Assembly (NCBI RefSeq): GCF_002304005.1
Contig: NZ_MRCQ01000015.1
Span: forward strand, 62,001 to 126,000
Direction: 5' to 3'
DNA from: Flavobacterium sp. ACN6
Lineage (GTDB): Bacteria; Bacteroidota; Bacteroidia; Flavobacteriales; Flavobacteriaceae
Length of the DNA stretch: 64,000 nucleotides
Positions 34,535 through 43,637 of the stretch are shown piece by piece; the stretch's first letter is position 1, and each line of letters opens with the position of its first letter. Position numbers and translations under genes: made by a program. The notes beneath the pieces were generated by a model. That model was not told the origin of the DNA. It did not search any database and saw only the letters and a program-made list of their open reading frames with translations.

Positions 34535-35248
34535 ATGAATTATAAATTAGTTTTTTTATCCCTGCTGTTTTCAGCATTTGGTTATAGCCAAAGTGAAACT
34601 ACTGGAAAGATTAATACAGTCATAATGGCAAAGTATGAATTGGGTTATGTTTTACATCGTCCGGCTAATACAAAAGAAAAAAAGCCTTTAATAGTTTTTA
34701 TCTCTGGAGATGGTGAAAAAGGAACAGATCTCGAAAAGGTTAAAATTAACGGGCCTTTAAAATATTTAAAAACACATCAATTAGATGCTTACGTTCTGGC
34801 TCCGCAATGTAAAGAAGATGAAAACTGGGATATAGAATCCATTTATCAGCTGATTGTAAAAATCCAGAAAGAAAACAAAATTGATTCAGAAAGAATATAT
34901 GTTACTGGTTTGAGCTCAGGAGGCTGGACTTCGTGGAATTTGGCTTTTGCACATCCGGATCTATTTGCAGCAAACGTACCTGTCGCTGGTTTTGTAGATT
35001 TAATTCAGTTAGAGCACGCTTGTGAAATAGCCAATATTCCAACCAGAATTTACCACGGATTATTAGATGATGTTGTAAATGTTAATTATGCGATAACGAT
35101 TTACAAAGAATTAAAAAAATGCAATGCCACAGATGTGAAGCTGACCATTTTTGATGATGCAAATCACGACAGCTGGACAAGAGTTTATGATAATGCTGCA
35201 ATCTACGACTGGATGTTGCAGCAGAAAAAAACAAATACAAACAAATAA
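34535..35248 (+). CDS. Secreted alpha/beta hydrolase (esterase-like)
   Basis: 237 aa. The signal peptide at about 1-18 ends in FGYSQ. The fold shows VFISGDGEKG as oxyanion loop, nucleophile elbow GLSSGG with Ser127, Asp178/179 in LLDDVV, and His211 in DANHDSW. The short fold without lid matches carboxylesterase/CE1-type or dienelactone-hydrolase-like enzymes that remove small acyl groups from glycans. Placed 6 bases after the GH144-type gene and 10 before the GH3 gene, it belongs to the locus. The acyl group is unknown. Confidence 0.8.
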   Translation: MNYKLVFLSLLFSAFGYSQSETTGKINTVIMAKYELGYVLHRPANTKEKKPLIVFISGDGEKGTDLEKVKINGPLKYLKTHQLDAYVLAPQCKEDENWDIESIYQLIVKIQKENKIDSERIYVTGLSSGGWTSWNLAFAHPDLFAANVPVAGFVDLIQLEHACEIANIPTRIYHGLLDDVVNVNYAITIYKELKKCNATDVKLTIFDDANHDSWTRVYDNAAIYDWMLQQKKTNTNK

Positions 35249-35258
35249 ATTAAATAGA

Positions 35259-37559
35259 ATGAAAAACAAATTAGTCTTACTTTTTTTAGGATGTGCTGTT
35301 TTGGGTTACGCTCAAAAAAAGAACACTAAAAATACAGTGAAAATTAAACCAAAGTCTGAATTTGTGGCGGAGTTAATGTCAAAAATGACTTTAGACGAGA
35401 AATTGGGTCAGTTAAACTTGCCTACATCTGGTGATATCACTACAGGGCAGGCAAATAGCTCAAATGTGGCAAAAAACATTGCAGAGGGTAAAGTGGGCGG
35501 TTTGTTTAATATAAAATCAGTTCAAAAAATTAAAGAAGTACAAAAAATTGCTGTTGAAAAAAGCCGTTTGAAAATTCCATTACTTTTTGGTATGGACGTT
35601 ATTCACGGTTACGAAACAACATTTCCAATTCCGTTAGGATTGTCTTGTACTTGGGATATGGCATTAATTGAAAGAAGTGCACAAATAGCAGCAAAAGAGG
35701 CAAGTGCAGACGGAATTAACTGGACATTCTCTCCAATGGTTGACGTTTCGCGCGACCCTCGCTGGGGAAGAGTTTCTGAAGGTTCAGGAGAAGACCCGTA
35801 TTTAGGAAGCCAAATTGCAAAAGCAATGGTAAATGGATACCAACAACATGATCTTTCTAAAAACAATTCAATTTTAGCTTGTGTAAAACACTTTGCATTA
35901 TACGGTGCACCAGAAGGTGGACGTGATTACAATACGGTAGACATGAGCCATATCAGAATGTTTAACGACTATTTTCCGCCTTACAAAGCAGCTGTTGATG
36001 CTGGAGTAGGTTCGGTTATGGCATCTTTCAATGAAATTGACGGAATTCCAGCCACTGGAAACAAATGGTTAATGACAGATGTTTTAAGAAAACAATGGGG
36101 TTTCAAAGGTTTTGTGGTAACCGATTTTACGGGAATTCCTGAAATGATCGAACACGGAATGGGAGATTTACAGCAAGTTTCGGCTTTGTCATTAAATGCT
36201 GGTGTTGAAATGGATATGGTTGGAGAAGGTTTCTTAGGAACGCTGAAAAAATCTTTAGATGAAGGAAAAGTAAAAATCGAAACAATCGATAATGCTGTAA
36301 AACTTATTTTAGAAGCAAAATATGATTTAGGATTGTTCCAAGATCCATATAAATATTGTGATGAAAAAAGAGCTAAAACTGAAATCTTCACAACAGACAG
36401 CAGAAAAGAAGCACGTCAAATTGCCTCTCAATCATTGGTTTTATTAAAAAATCAAAACCAATTATTACCGCTTAAAAAGTCAGGAACTATTGGTTTAATC
36501 GGACCATTAGCAGATGCTAAAGAAAATATGCCGGGAACTTGGAGTGTGGCTACTAAAATGGAAAATGCTGTTTCATTATTAGCAGGAATCAAAGAAGTTG
36601 CAGGATCAGGAACGAAAGTTTTATATGCTAAAGGAAGTAACTTAGATTACGATGAAACTTTTGAAACTAACGCAACAATGTTTGGAAAAACATTACACCG
36701 CGATGCGCGTTCAAAAGAAGAATTATTAGCAGAAGCTTTAAAAGTGGCTCAGCAATCTGATGTAATTGTAGCAGCACTTGGAGAATCTGCAGAAATGAGC
36801 GGAGAATCTAGCAGCCGTACGAACTTGGAAATTCCACAAGCACAAAAAGATTTATTAAACGCTTTATTAAAAACAGGAAAACCAGTTGTTTTAGTTTTAT
36901 TTGATGGTCGTCCATTAGTGATTACAGATGAAGAAAAAACAGTTCCAGCAATTTTAAATGCTTGGTTTGCGGGTACAGAAGCAGGTTATGCAATTGCTGA
37001 TGTTTTATTTGGAGATGTAAACCCTTCAGGAAAATTAACTTCAACTTTCCCAAGAAGCGTTGGACAGTTACCAATTTATTACGCACACAAAAATACAGGA
37101 AGACCGCTTTCTAATTCTGAAGGGAAATTCGAAAAATTCAGATCAAACTATATTGACGAAAGAAACGAACCTTTATTCCCATTCGGATTTGGTTTAAGTT
37201 ACACGACTTTTGATTATTCAAACTTGAAAATTTCTTCTGATAAAATGAACTTTAGCGGTAAATTAAAAGTAACGGTTGATGTAACAAATACTGGAAATTT
37301 TGACGGAAAAGAAACAGTTCAATTATACATTAGAGATTTAGTTGGTTCAGTAACAAGACCAGTTAGAGAATTGAAAGGTTTCCAAAAAATAGCACTTAAA
37401 AAAGGTGAAAAACAAACAGTAAGTTTTGATATTACTGTTGAAGATTTAAAATTTTATAACTCTGATTTACAATTCACAGCAGAGCCTGGGCAGTTTGATA
37501 TCTTCATTGGAGGTAATTCAAATGCCGATAAGAAAGTTAGTTTTGAGTTAACTAAATAG
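35259..37559 (+). CDS. GH3 beta-glucosidase (BglX-like), exported
   Basis: 766 aa from the ATG at 35259. The longer reading from 35151 overlaps the upstream gene by about 100 bases and precedes the signal peptide (MKNKLVLLFLGCAVLGYAQ), so it is rejected. The N-terminal TIM barrel has LFGMDVIHGYETTFPI, the KHF motif at 210-212 and the nucleophile Asp289 in GFVVTDF (most relatives have SDW). The (alpha/beta)6 domain has the GESAEMSGESSSR acid/base region, and the C-terminal fibronectin-like domain starts near GLSYTTFDYS. It releases glucose from beta-glucans; in GH3 relatives beta-1,2 oligosaccharides are a known substrate. Confidence 0.93.
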   Translation: MKNKLVLLFLGCAVLGYAQKKNTKNTVKIKPKSEFVAELMSKMTLDEKLGQLNLPTSGDITTGQANSSNVAKNIAEGKVGGLFNIKSVQKIKEVQKIAVEKSRLKIPLLFGMDVIHGYETTFPIPLGLSCTWDMALIERSAQIAAKEASADGINWTFSPMVDVSRDPRWGRVSEGSGEDPYLGSQIAKAMVNGYQQHDLSKNNSILACVKHFALYGAPEGGRDYNTVDMSHIRMFNDYFPPYKAAVDAGVGSVMASFNEIDGIPATGNKWLMTDVLRKQWGFKGFVVTDFTGIPEMIEHGMGDLQQVSALSLNAGVEMDMVGEGFLGTLKKSLDEGKVKIETIDNAVKLILEAKYDLGLFQDPYKYCDEKRAKTEIFTTDSRKEARQIASQSLVLLKNQNQLLPLKKSGTIGLIGPLADAKENMPGTWSVATKMENAVSLLAGIKEVAGSGTKVLYAKGSNLDYDETFETNATMFGKTLHRDARSKEELLAEALKVAQQSDVIVAALGESAEMSGESSSRTNLEIPQAQKDLLNALLKTGKPVVLVLFDGRPLVITDEEKTVPAILNAWFAGTEAGYAIADVLFGDVNPSGKLTSTFPRSVGQLPIYYAHKNTGRPLSNSEGKFEKFRSNYIDERNEPLFPFGFGLSYTTFDYSNLKISSDKMNFSGKLKVTVDVTNTGNFDGKETVQLYIRDLVGSVTRPVRELKGFQKIALKKGEKQTVSFDITVEDLKFYNSDLQFTAEPGQFDIFIGGNSNADKKVSFELTK

Positions 37560-37580
37560 TTGGTTTATTGATTAGTAATT

Positions 37581-37616
37581 AGCCCTTCGCGTTTGGTTAG
37601 CGAAGGGCTTTTTTTT
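37581..37616 (+). terminator. Terminator after the GH3 gene
   Basis: AGCCCTTCGC ... GCGAAGGGCT followed by T run. Confidence 0.9.
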
Positions 37617-37657
37617 AAAATCAAAAATACTTTTTGTAATTATTTAACTACGTTATT

Positions 37658-38431
37658 ATGAATATTTTTAAAATATCGAGTTTAGTATTTCTTATTGCTT
37701 TCTCATCTTGCAATGCACAAAAAAATGCAATTGTAGCACATCGCGGTGCATGGAAAAAAAATAATCTGCCAGAAAACTCAATTGCAGCTTTAAGACATGC
37801 AATTGATCTAAAACTGCCTGGTTCAGAATTTGATGTGTGGAGAACCGCAGATGATTCACTGGTAATCAATCATGATGCACATTACAGCAAACTGCTTATT
37901 GAAGAGACAAATTATGCCGATTTAATCAAGTTTAGGCTTTCTAATGGCGAAAAACTTCCAACGCTGCGGGAATATATTTCAGAAGGAAAAAGAAACAACA
38001 AACACACTCTTTTGGTTTGCGAGATAAAGCCATCAGAAATAAGTAAAGAGAGAGGTCAAAAAACAGCATTAATGTCGATTGAAGTTATTAAAAAGCTGAA
38101 AGCAGATAAAAACACCTGTTACATAAGTTTTGATTACGACATTTTGAAACAAATTAGAATGGTCGACGCGAAAACTTCTTTACAATATTTAGAAGGAAAT
38201 AAATCACCTAAAGAAGTAAAAGCGGATAAAATTAATGGAGTCGATTATCATTATTCAGTTTTTAAAAAGCATCCAGAATGGATACAAGAAGCGAAAGATA
38301 ATAAGATTATTTTGAACGCATGGACAGTAAATGAAGCGGCAGATATGGATTGGATTATTGATCATAAATTCAATTACATCACTACAAATGAGCCAGAACT
38401 TTTAGAGCAAAGAATAAATCTTAAGAAATAA
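37658..38431 (+). CDS. Glycerophosphodiester phosphodiesterase, exported
   Basis: 257 aa. The signal sequence ends AFSSC, so a lipoprotein is likely. The GDPD domain has AHRG with His28-Arg29, ENSIAA, EFDVWRTADD with Glu57 and Asp59, and NHDAHY with His72: the complete metal and acid-base set. It cleaves glycerophospho-diesters to glycerol-3-phosphate and an alcohol. It sits after the terminator of the GH3 gene but before another glycosidase on the same strand. In such a locus it could remove phosphoglycerol from substituted glucans (inferred). Confidence 0.88.
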   Translation: MNIFKISSLVFLIAFSSCNAQKNAIVAHRGAWKKNNLPENSIAALRHAIDLKLPGSEFDVWRTADDSLVINHDAHYSKLLIEETNYADLIKFRLSNGEKLPTLREYISEGKRNNKHTLLVCEIKPSEISKERGQKTALMSIEVIKKLKADKNTCYISFDYDILKQIRMVDAKTSLQYLEGNKSPKEVKADKINGVDYHYSVFKKHPEWIQEAKDNKIILNAWTVNEAADMDWIIDHKFNYITTNEPELLEQRINLKK

Positions 38432-38458
38432 TCTTGGACTTAACAAAACAATCAAATA

Positions 38459-40378
38459 ATGAAAAATATACATAAACTCTTGACGGTGCCGATTTTATTT
38501 GTGATACTTTTCAGTCACAATCTTTTGGCACAAAATCTCGGAAAAACAGAGTGGTTCGATCCTAACAGACCAGCAACTACATTTTGTAATCCAATTAATA
38601 TTGGTTACAATTATACAACTCACAATCACAATAGAATTCCAGAATCACGACGTTCTAGTGCAGATCCTGTAATTATAACTTACAAAGGCGAATATTACTT
38701 GTTTGCAACTAATCAGGCAGGTTTCTTTTGGAGTAAAGATATGTCAGATTGGAATTTTGTTTACGGAAGTTTTCAAAGAGAGCCAGGCGACGATGACCAA
38801 TGTGCGCCTGCAGCATGGGTGGTAAACGATACCTTATTTTACGTTGGTTCAACTTGGAAAAGAGATCACCCAATCTGGAAAACAGCCGACCCAAAATCGG
38901 GAAGATGGACACGTCACGTAGACAAAGCAATGCTTCCAACTTGGGATCCTGCGATTTTTCAAGATGATGATAAAAAAGTATACATGTACTACGGTTCAAG
39001 CGGAAAACTGCCGCTGGTAGGCGTTGAAGTAGATTATAATACGTGGCTTCCAAAAGGAAATCAAGCGGATTATGCGCAGTTATACAAAGCAACAGAAGTA
39101 GAGGATATTCAACGTCCTTATGGGCAGATAAAAGAAGTTGTAGGTTTAGATCCTGCTGCTCATGGCTGGGAACGTTTTGGACCAAATAATGATATGGAAC
39201 CAGCGCCTTGGGGGAATTTTATCGAAGGAGCTTGGATGACCAAACACAATGGTAAGTATTATATGCAATACGGTGCGCCGGCAACAGAATTTAAAGGATA
39301 CGCAAATGGCGTTCACGTAGGTGATAATCCGTTAGGGCCATTTACGTACCAAAAACACAATCCGATGTCATATAAACCAGGCGGATTTGTAATTGGAGCA
39401 GGGCACGGAAATACTTTTGCAGATAATTATGGAAATTACTGGAATACAGGAACGTGCAAAATCTCTATTAAAGATCGTTTTGAGCGTCGTATAGATATGT
39501 TTCCTGCCGGATTTGATAAAGATGACGTAATGTATTCTATTACTTCTTACGGCGATTTTCCAATTGTGCTTCCAACGAGTGAGCGTGATCAGACAAAAGG
39601 CGCTTCATCTGGCTGGATGCTGCTTTCATACAAAAAGCCAGTAACTGTTTCTTCTTCAGAAGAATGCATGGAAGTAGAAACACATAGAATGGATAACGGA
39701 GGAAAAAAAGTCTATGAGAAATTCTGTTACGGGCCTGAGAATCTTACAGATGAAAATATTCAAACCTACTGGTCTGCTAAAACAAGTAATCCGGGAGAAT
39801 GGCTTCAAATGGATTTAGGCAGACAAATGGAGATAAATGCAATCCAGATTAATTACGCAGATCATAAAGCAACGCAATACAATAAAGCAATGGATATTTA
39901 TTACCAATATAAAATATTCATGTCTGATGATGCTGTAAATTGGACTCTGATTGTAGATAAATCTAAAAACGATAAAGATGTACCGCATGATTATGTAGAG
40001 CTTACAAAAGCGATTAAAGCGCGTTATATTAAAATGGAAAATATACACAATGCGTCTGGATTGTTTGCGATTTCTGATTTCAGGGTTTTTGGAAACGGAT
40101 TAGCGGCAAAACCAAAAGCTGTTGCTTCTTTTAAAGTGGATAGAAATAAAGCAGATTCAAGAAATGCGATGATTTCTTGGAAAAAACAAAATGATGCGAT
40201 TGGTTATAATATTTATTACGGAATTACTCCAGATAAATTATATAACAGTATTATGGTTTACGGCGACAATTCGTATGATTTTAGAGGTTTGGATAAAGGC
40301 ACAAAATATTATTTCACTATTGAACCTTTTAATGAAAACGGAATTGGTGCAAAAAATAAGATTATAGAAGTAAAATAG
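38459..40378 (+). CDS. GH43-like five-bladed beta-propeller enzyme with discoidin and FN3-like domains
   Basis: 639 aa, exported (signal 1-25 ending LLAQ). The propeller carries three acidic residues at the family positions: Asp69 in SSADPVI, Asp163 in TWDPAIF and Glu256 in IEGAWM. A discoidin (F5/8 type C, CBM32-like) domain follows at about 420-545 (LTDENIQTYWSAK, WLQMDLGRQMEINAIQI), and an FN3-like domain at 550-639. Known GH43 enzymes cut arabinose, xylose or galactose linkages; the linkage here is unknown. The sequence diverges from the common GH43 subfamilies, so low-identity neighbours are likely. Confidence 0.75.
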   Translation: MKNIHKLLTVPILFVILFSHNLLAQNLGKTEWFDPNRPATTFCNPINIGYNYTTHNHNRIPESRRSSADPVIITYKGEYYLFATNQAGFFWSKDMSDWNFVYGSFQREPGDDDQCAPAAWVVNDTLFYVGSTWKRDHPIWKTADPKSGRWTRHVDKAMLPTWDPAIFQDDDKKVYMYYGSSGKLPLVGVEVDYNTWLPKGNQADYAQLYKATEVEDIQRPYGQIKEVVGLDPAAHGWERFGPNNDMEPAPWGNFIEGAWMTKHNGKYYMQYGAPATEFKGYANGVHVGDNPLGPFTYQKHNPMSYKPGGFVIGAGHGNTFADNYGNYWNTGTCKISIKDRFERRIDMFPAGFDKDDVMYSITSYGDFPIVLPTSERDQTKGASSGWMLLSYKKPVTVSSSEECMEVETHRMDNGGKKVYEKFCYGPENLTDENIQTYWSAKTSNPGEWLQMDLGRQMEINAIQINYADHKATQYNKAMDIYYQYKIFMSDDAVNWTLIVDKSKNDKDVPHDYVELTKAIKARYIKMENIHNASGLFAISDFRVFGNGLAAKPKAVASFKVDRNKADSRNAMISWKKQNDAIGYNIYYGITPDKLYNSIMVYGDNSYDFRGLDKGTKYYFTIEPFNENGIGAKNKIIEVK

Positions 40379-40398
40379 TCTTTATTTATTGAATTTTT

Positions 40399-40446
40399 AA
40401 AAGCTCTAATTGCAAATTGAAGAATTTGTAATTAGAGCTTTTTTTA
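40399..40446 (+). terminator. Terminator of the GH43-like gene
   Basis: Arms about AAAAGCTCTAATT-CAAATT and AATTTG-AATTAGAGCTTTT around GAAG, then T run. It shows that reading frames starting at 40410 are not real starts of the next gene. Confidence 0.8.
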
Positions 40447-40547
40447 TGAAAAGGATATGGAAAAACCCTGACACTTCTATAGAATTTTTGTTTCTTTGTG
40501 AGATAAGCCAAAAAACGGAACATAACCCCAAAAATGTTATAGAAATT

Positions 40548-41942
40548 ATGAAAAAAACGATTCTTTTAACTGCTTTAGTTTTAAACGGATTGACTTCATC
40601 TTTTGCACAGACAAACGATGAAAAAAATATTAAATTATTTTACAAAAAAGCCTTAACCGAGGCAAAATGCTACACGTGGTTAGAATATTTATCTAATGAT
40701 ATCGGGGCTCGTTTGTCTGGTTCTAAAGGAGCTGAACTAGCTGTAGATTATACAAAAAGACAATTAGAAGCGCTGGGATTAGATAAAGTCTATCTTCAGG
40801 AAGTTATGGTTCCTCATTGGGTTCGTGGTGAAAAAGAAACAGCTTATATTGTAGACGGAAAAACAAAAACTGTAGTGCCGATTTGTGCTTTAGGTGGTTC
40901 TGTTGCAACTCCTAAAACAGGTATTACGGCAGAAATTATTGAAGTACAAGGAATTAAAGAATTGGCAGAATTAGGAGCTGATAAAGTAAAAGGAAAAATT
41001 GTTTTTTATAACAGACCAATGAATCCCGAAAATATCGAAACTTTTACTTCTTATGGAGCTTGTGTAGATCAGAGATATGCTGGAGCAAAAGAAGCGGCGA
41101 AATTAGGCGCTGTTGGAACAATCGTTCGTTCTATGAATTTAAGATTAGACGATTTTCCTCATACAGGAGCACAGAGTTATGGTGATCTTCCTAAAGAGCA
41201 GTATATTCCAACAGCAGCAATTAGTACAAATGGAGCTGAATTGTTGAGTAAATCTTTAAAAGTAAATCCTGCTTTAAAATTCTATTTCAAACAATCTTGC
41301 GAGACTTTGCCAGATGCATTATCGTATAATGTAATTGGAGAATTGACAGGAACAGTAAGTCCAGAAAACATCATGGTAGTTGGAGGTCACTTAGATTCTT
41401 GGGATTTAGCCGATGGTTCTCACGATGATGGAGCAGGAGTAGTACAAAGTATGGAAGTTATCCGTATTTTGAAAAACTTAAATTACAAGCCTAAAAATAC
41501 TATTCGCGTTGTATTATTTATGAACGAAGAGAATGGCGGAAAAGGCGGAGCGAAATATGAAGAAGTATCAAAACAAAAGAAAGAGAATCATATTTTTGCT
41601 TTAGAAAGTGATTCAGGCGGATTTACACCACGTGGATTTTCAATTGAGGCTGACGATGCTAATTTGAAAAAAATTCAAGGATACAAAGACTTATTCGAGC
41701 CGTATTTAGTACACAGTTTTACAATTGGCCATGCAGGTTCAGATATTAGTCATTTAACTTCTCAGGCAATTGTTAAAGCAGGTTTAAAACCAGATTCACA
41801 GCGTTATTTCGATTATCATCACGCAGCAAATGATACATTTGATGCAATTAATAAAAGAGAGTTAGAGCTTGGAGCTGCAACTATGACGACTTTGATGTAT
41901 TTGTTAGATCAAAACGGAATCGACATCAAAAAAGCAAATTAA
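40548..41942 (+). CDS. M28-family zinc aminopeptidase with PA insert, exported
   Basis: 464 aa from the ATG at 40548, chosen because a signal peptide (MKKTILLTALVLNGLTSSFA) starts there; a 46-codon extension would run into the terminator. A PA-like insert (about 110-260) is followed by the peptidase domain. Zinc ligands and catalytic residues are complete: His281 (VGGHLDSWD), Asp293 (SHDDGAG), Glu327/Glu328 (NEENGG), Asp355 (ESDSGG) and His424/425 (YHHAAND). It is a periplasmic or secreted aminopeptidase or carboxypeptidase of the PSMA/Q-type group. Specificity is unknown. Confidence 0.9.
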   Translation: MKKTILLTALVLNGLTSSFAQTNDEKNIKLFYKKALTEAKCYTWLEYLSNDIGARLSGSKGAELAVDYTKRQLEALGLDKVYLQEVMVPHWVRGEKETAYIVDGKTKTVVPICALGGSVATPKTGITAEIIEVQGIKELAELGADKVKGKIVFYNRPMNPENIETFTSYGACVDQRYAGAKEAAKLGAVGTIVRSMNLRLDDFPHTGAQSYGDLPKEQYIPTAAISTNGAELLSKSLKVNPALKFYFKQSCETLPDALSYNVIGELTGTVSPENIMVVGGHLDSWDLADGSHDDGAGVVQSMEVIRILKNLNYKPKNTIRVVLFMNEENGGKGGAKYEEVSKQKKENHIFALESDSGGFTPRGFSIEADDANLKKIQGYKDLFEPYLVHSFTIGHAGSDISHLTSQAIVKAGLKPDSQRYFDYHHAANDTFDAINKRELELGAATMTTLMYLLDQNGIDIKKAN

Positions 41943-41963
41943 GTTTTGAAATTATATTATTTG

Positions 41964-41996
41964 AAAAGCTGCAAGTGTAAACTTGCAGCTTTTTTT
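41964..41996 (+). terminator. Terminator of the M28 peptidase gene
   Basis: AAAAGCTGCAAGT, GTAA loop, ACTTGCAGCTTTTTT. Confidence 0.9.
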
Positions 41997-42015
41997 ATAA
42001 ATGAAACCTTCAAAA

Positions 42016-42321
42016 TCAAGATTTCATCACAATCAAATAGTACAAAAATGTGATCGGAATATTAGAAAGCAGCATCAAAATTTTAAAACCAATTTCTCTT
42101 CGCTGCTGTGGTAAATAAAAAAATCTTTCTGTTAAATGAGCCAGCATTATTATATTTACGATTACGGCTGCTAAAGCAAACGGCCACGCTACAACTAAAA
42201 CAGTCGAATTTTCATTTGAAATAATATACAATGCAAACAAGATTGTAATGATTACAAATGAACCAATTGTTAATTCAATTGATTGTTTTTCTTTTAAAGG
42301 CTGACGATTAATTGCTTTCAT
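42016..42321 (-). CDS. Small membrane protein
   Basis: 101 aa from the ATG at 42321; the longer frame up to 42546 runs inside the Coq4-like gene and is a shadow. Three hydrophobic segments (about 16-35, 40-60 and 78-98) separated by LTERFFYLPQQRREIG. No family recognised. Its start is 4 bases after the stop of the Coq4-like gene, so the two are coupled. Confidence 0.65.
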   Translation of the reverse strand: MKAINRQPLKEKQSIELTIGSFVIITILFALYIISNENSTVLVVAWPFALAAVIVNIIMLAHLTERFFYLPQQRREIGFKILMLLSNIPITFLYYLIVMKS

Positions 42322-42325
42322 GTAA

Positions 42326-42778
42326 CTAGATATTAAAAGTTTGTTGAATAGAGTAAACAGGCATAAACAGCATTTTGGAGAAATCCAGATAATGAAACGG
42401 CAGTGCCTTTTTTCCTCTGTTATATTGCTGTATGAAATAATGTATTCGTTTTGGATAAAAAATAGTTCCAGATAAAATAACCATATACAAATACGGACTT
42501 TTCTTTCCATTTCCGAAAAGGTAGTACTGCATTCCGATTTCCTCATAAACTGAAACTCCAGTATTAGTCAAAACATGAATAATATCATGATCTTCCAGTT
42601 TCTCCTGAATATCAAAATGATTTTTATAGAGAAAATTTCCCAAACCAAATCCTAAACTTTCTTCCGGATATTGCATCAAGTTGTCTTTATCAATTTTCCA
42701 AGGCTCATTTTTCTTGAAATATTTTTGATAGGGCTTTTTGGAACATTCGTATAATCTTTCAATTAAAAAATCTCTCAT
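42326..42778 (-). CDS. Coq4-like protein
   Basis: 150 aa. The motif HDIIH at 64-68 with Glu80 matches the HDxxH-x11-E metal pattern of Coq4, the ubiquinone-synthesis scaffold/decarboxylase protein. The surroundings fit too: GFGLGNFLYKNHFD before it and EEIGMQYYLFGNG after it. Flavobacteria are expected to use menaquinone and lack Coq genes, so the true role here is unknown. It may be a lipid or quinone-binding protein. It ends 4 bases before a small membrane protein gene. Confidence 0.7.
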   Translation of the reverse strand: MRDFLIERLYECSKKPYQKYFKKNEPWKIDKDNLMQYPEESLGFGLGNFLYKNHFDIQEKLEDHDIIHVLTNTGVSVYEEIGMQYYLFGNGKKSPYLYMVILSGTIFYPKRIHYFIQQYNRGKKALPFHYLDFSKMLFMPVYSIQQTFNI

Positions 42779-42822
42779 AAAATTTATTTTAAAAGTTCTT
42801 TGAATTTCAAAGTTTAATAGTA

Positions 42823-42859
42823 AAAAAAAAGCTAGAAATACTAATCACTAGCTTTTTTG
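42823..42859 (-). terminator. Terminator of the YiiX-like gene
   Basis: AAAAAAGCTAG ... CTAGCTTTTTT with T run on the minus strand. Confidence 0.8.
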
Positions 42860-42863
42860 TTTT

Positions 42864-43538
42864 TTAGTAAGTGTTTATTACTGTTTTTAGTATATTAGAA
42901 TCGGCAAGGTCAGAAGGAGCGACCACTTTTTCTTCCAACGGAATATCATTTCCATAACGCTCTTTCAATATTTTTTGAACTCTTATATCTGCCAGATTAA
43001 AATCTTTCAATTCTCTAAGTGTAGACAATTCAATTCCGGCAGCATTCTTATATATTTTCCAAACCAATTCCGAACAATAAATTCTATTATCTGTCCATTC
43101 AAAATAGGCATCATATTCTTTTCCGTTAAACTGCTGACTGTACTCTTTCATTTTTTGTAAAACTTCTGGTGTCAAAACAGCATCATTTTTTAATCTTTTG
43201 ACCACATATTTACTGTCTTGTCCATGTTTTATCCAATCCTCAAGAGGTGTCAATTTCACAGGCTGAACTGCTTCAAAAACAAACCATTTTCCGTTAATGT
43301 CATAAATAATACCGCAATGCGAAAACTTCGAGTTAGTCGCTATACGAACCGCTTCACATTGTTTAGATTCCGACGTCTGAAAAATGATATCACCATCTTT
43401 ATACTTACTCGCTGTAGTTTTTTCGGGTGCAGTTCCCGTAAAAGGATTGTTCGGAAAAACCTTTAACGAAACAAACAGCGCACATCCAAAACTTATAACG
43501 AAAGTGATTAGTGGAAATAAATATTTTTTGCTTTTCAT
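42864..43538 (-). CDS. YiiX-type permuted papain-like (NlpC/P60 clan) hydrolase
   Basis: 224 aa. One N-terminal hydrophobic anchor or signal (about 6-27). The permuted NlpC/P60 order is seen, with His74 in KFSHCGIIY before Cys155 in IYCSELVW, as in YiiX/YebB proteins. The DGDIIFQ strand near residue 48 starts the fold. Such enzymes are thought to cleave amide or ester bonds in lipids or peptides; the substrate here is unknown. It ends close to its own terminator and is not operonic with the outer-membrane protein gene. Confidence 0.8.
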   Translation of the reverse strand: MKSKKYLFPLITFVISFGCALFVSLKVFPNNPFTGTAPEKTTASKYKDGDIIFQTSESKQCEAVRIATNSKFSHCGIIYDINGKWFVFEAVQPVKLTPLEDWIKHGQDSKYVVKRLKNDAVLTPEVLQKMKEYSQQFNGKEYDAYFEWTDNRIYCSELVWKIYKNAAGIELSTLRELKDFNLADIRVQKILKERYGNDIPLEEKVVAPSDLADSNILKTVINTY

Positions 43539-43584
43539 AAAGTATGAATTAAAGTACTTTGAAGTACAAAGTAAATAATAAAAA

Positions 43585-43615
43585 AAATAGCTGCCAAATA
43601 AAATGACAGCTATTT
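43585..43615 (-). terminator. Terminator of the outer-membrane protein gene
   Basis: AAATAGCTG ... CAGCTATTT with T tract on the minus strand. Confidence 0.7.
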
Positions 43616-43637
43616 AATAAATATATTTTACGAAATA

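Noticed and set aside
35151..35258. Extended N-terminus of the GH3 enzyme
   Set aside because: The extra 36 residues overlap the hydrolase gene in another frame and precede a perfect signal peptide at 35259.
35981..36391. 136-codon minus-strand open frame inside the GH3 gene
   Set aside because: It is antisense to conserved GH3 sequence, with no family match and odd composition: a shadow of codon bias.
38709..39185. 158-codon minus-strand open frame inside the GH43-like gene
   Set aside because: Antisense to the propeller with its catalytic residues; no recognisable protein features.
40410..40547. 46-residue N-terminal extension of the M28 peptidase
   Set aside because: It starts inside the right part of a terminator hairpin and precedes the natural signal peptide start at 40548.
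42322..42546. Extended N-terminus of the small membrane protein
   Set aside because: The frame runs opposite the codon structure of the Coq4-like gene (out of frame overlap); the ATG at 42321 fits the four-base gap.
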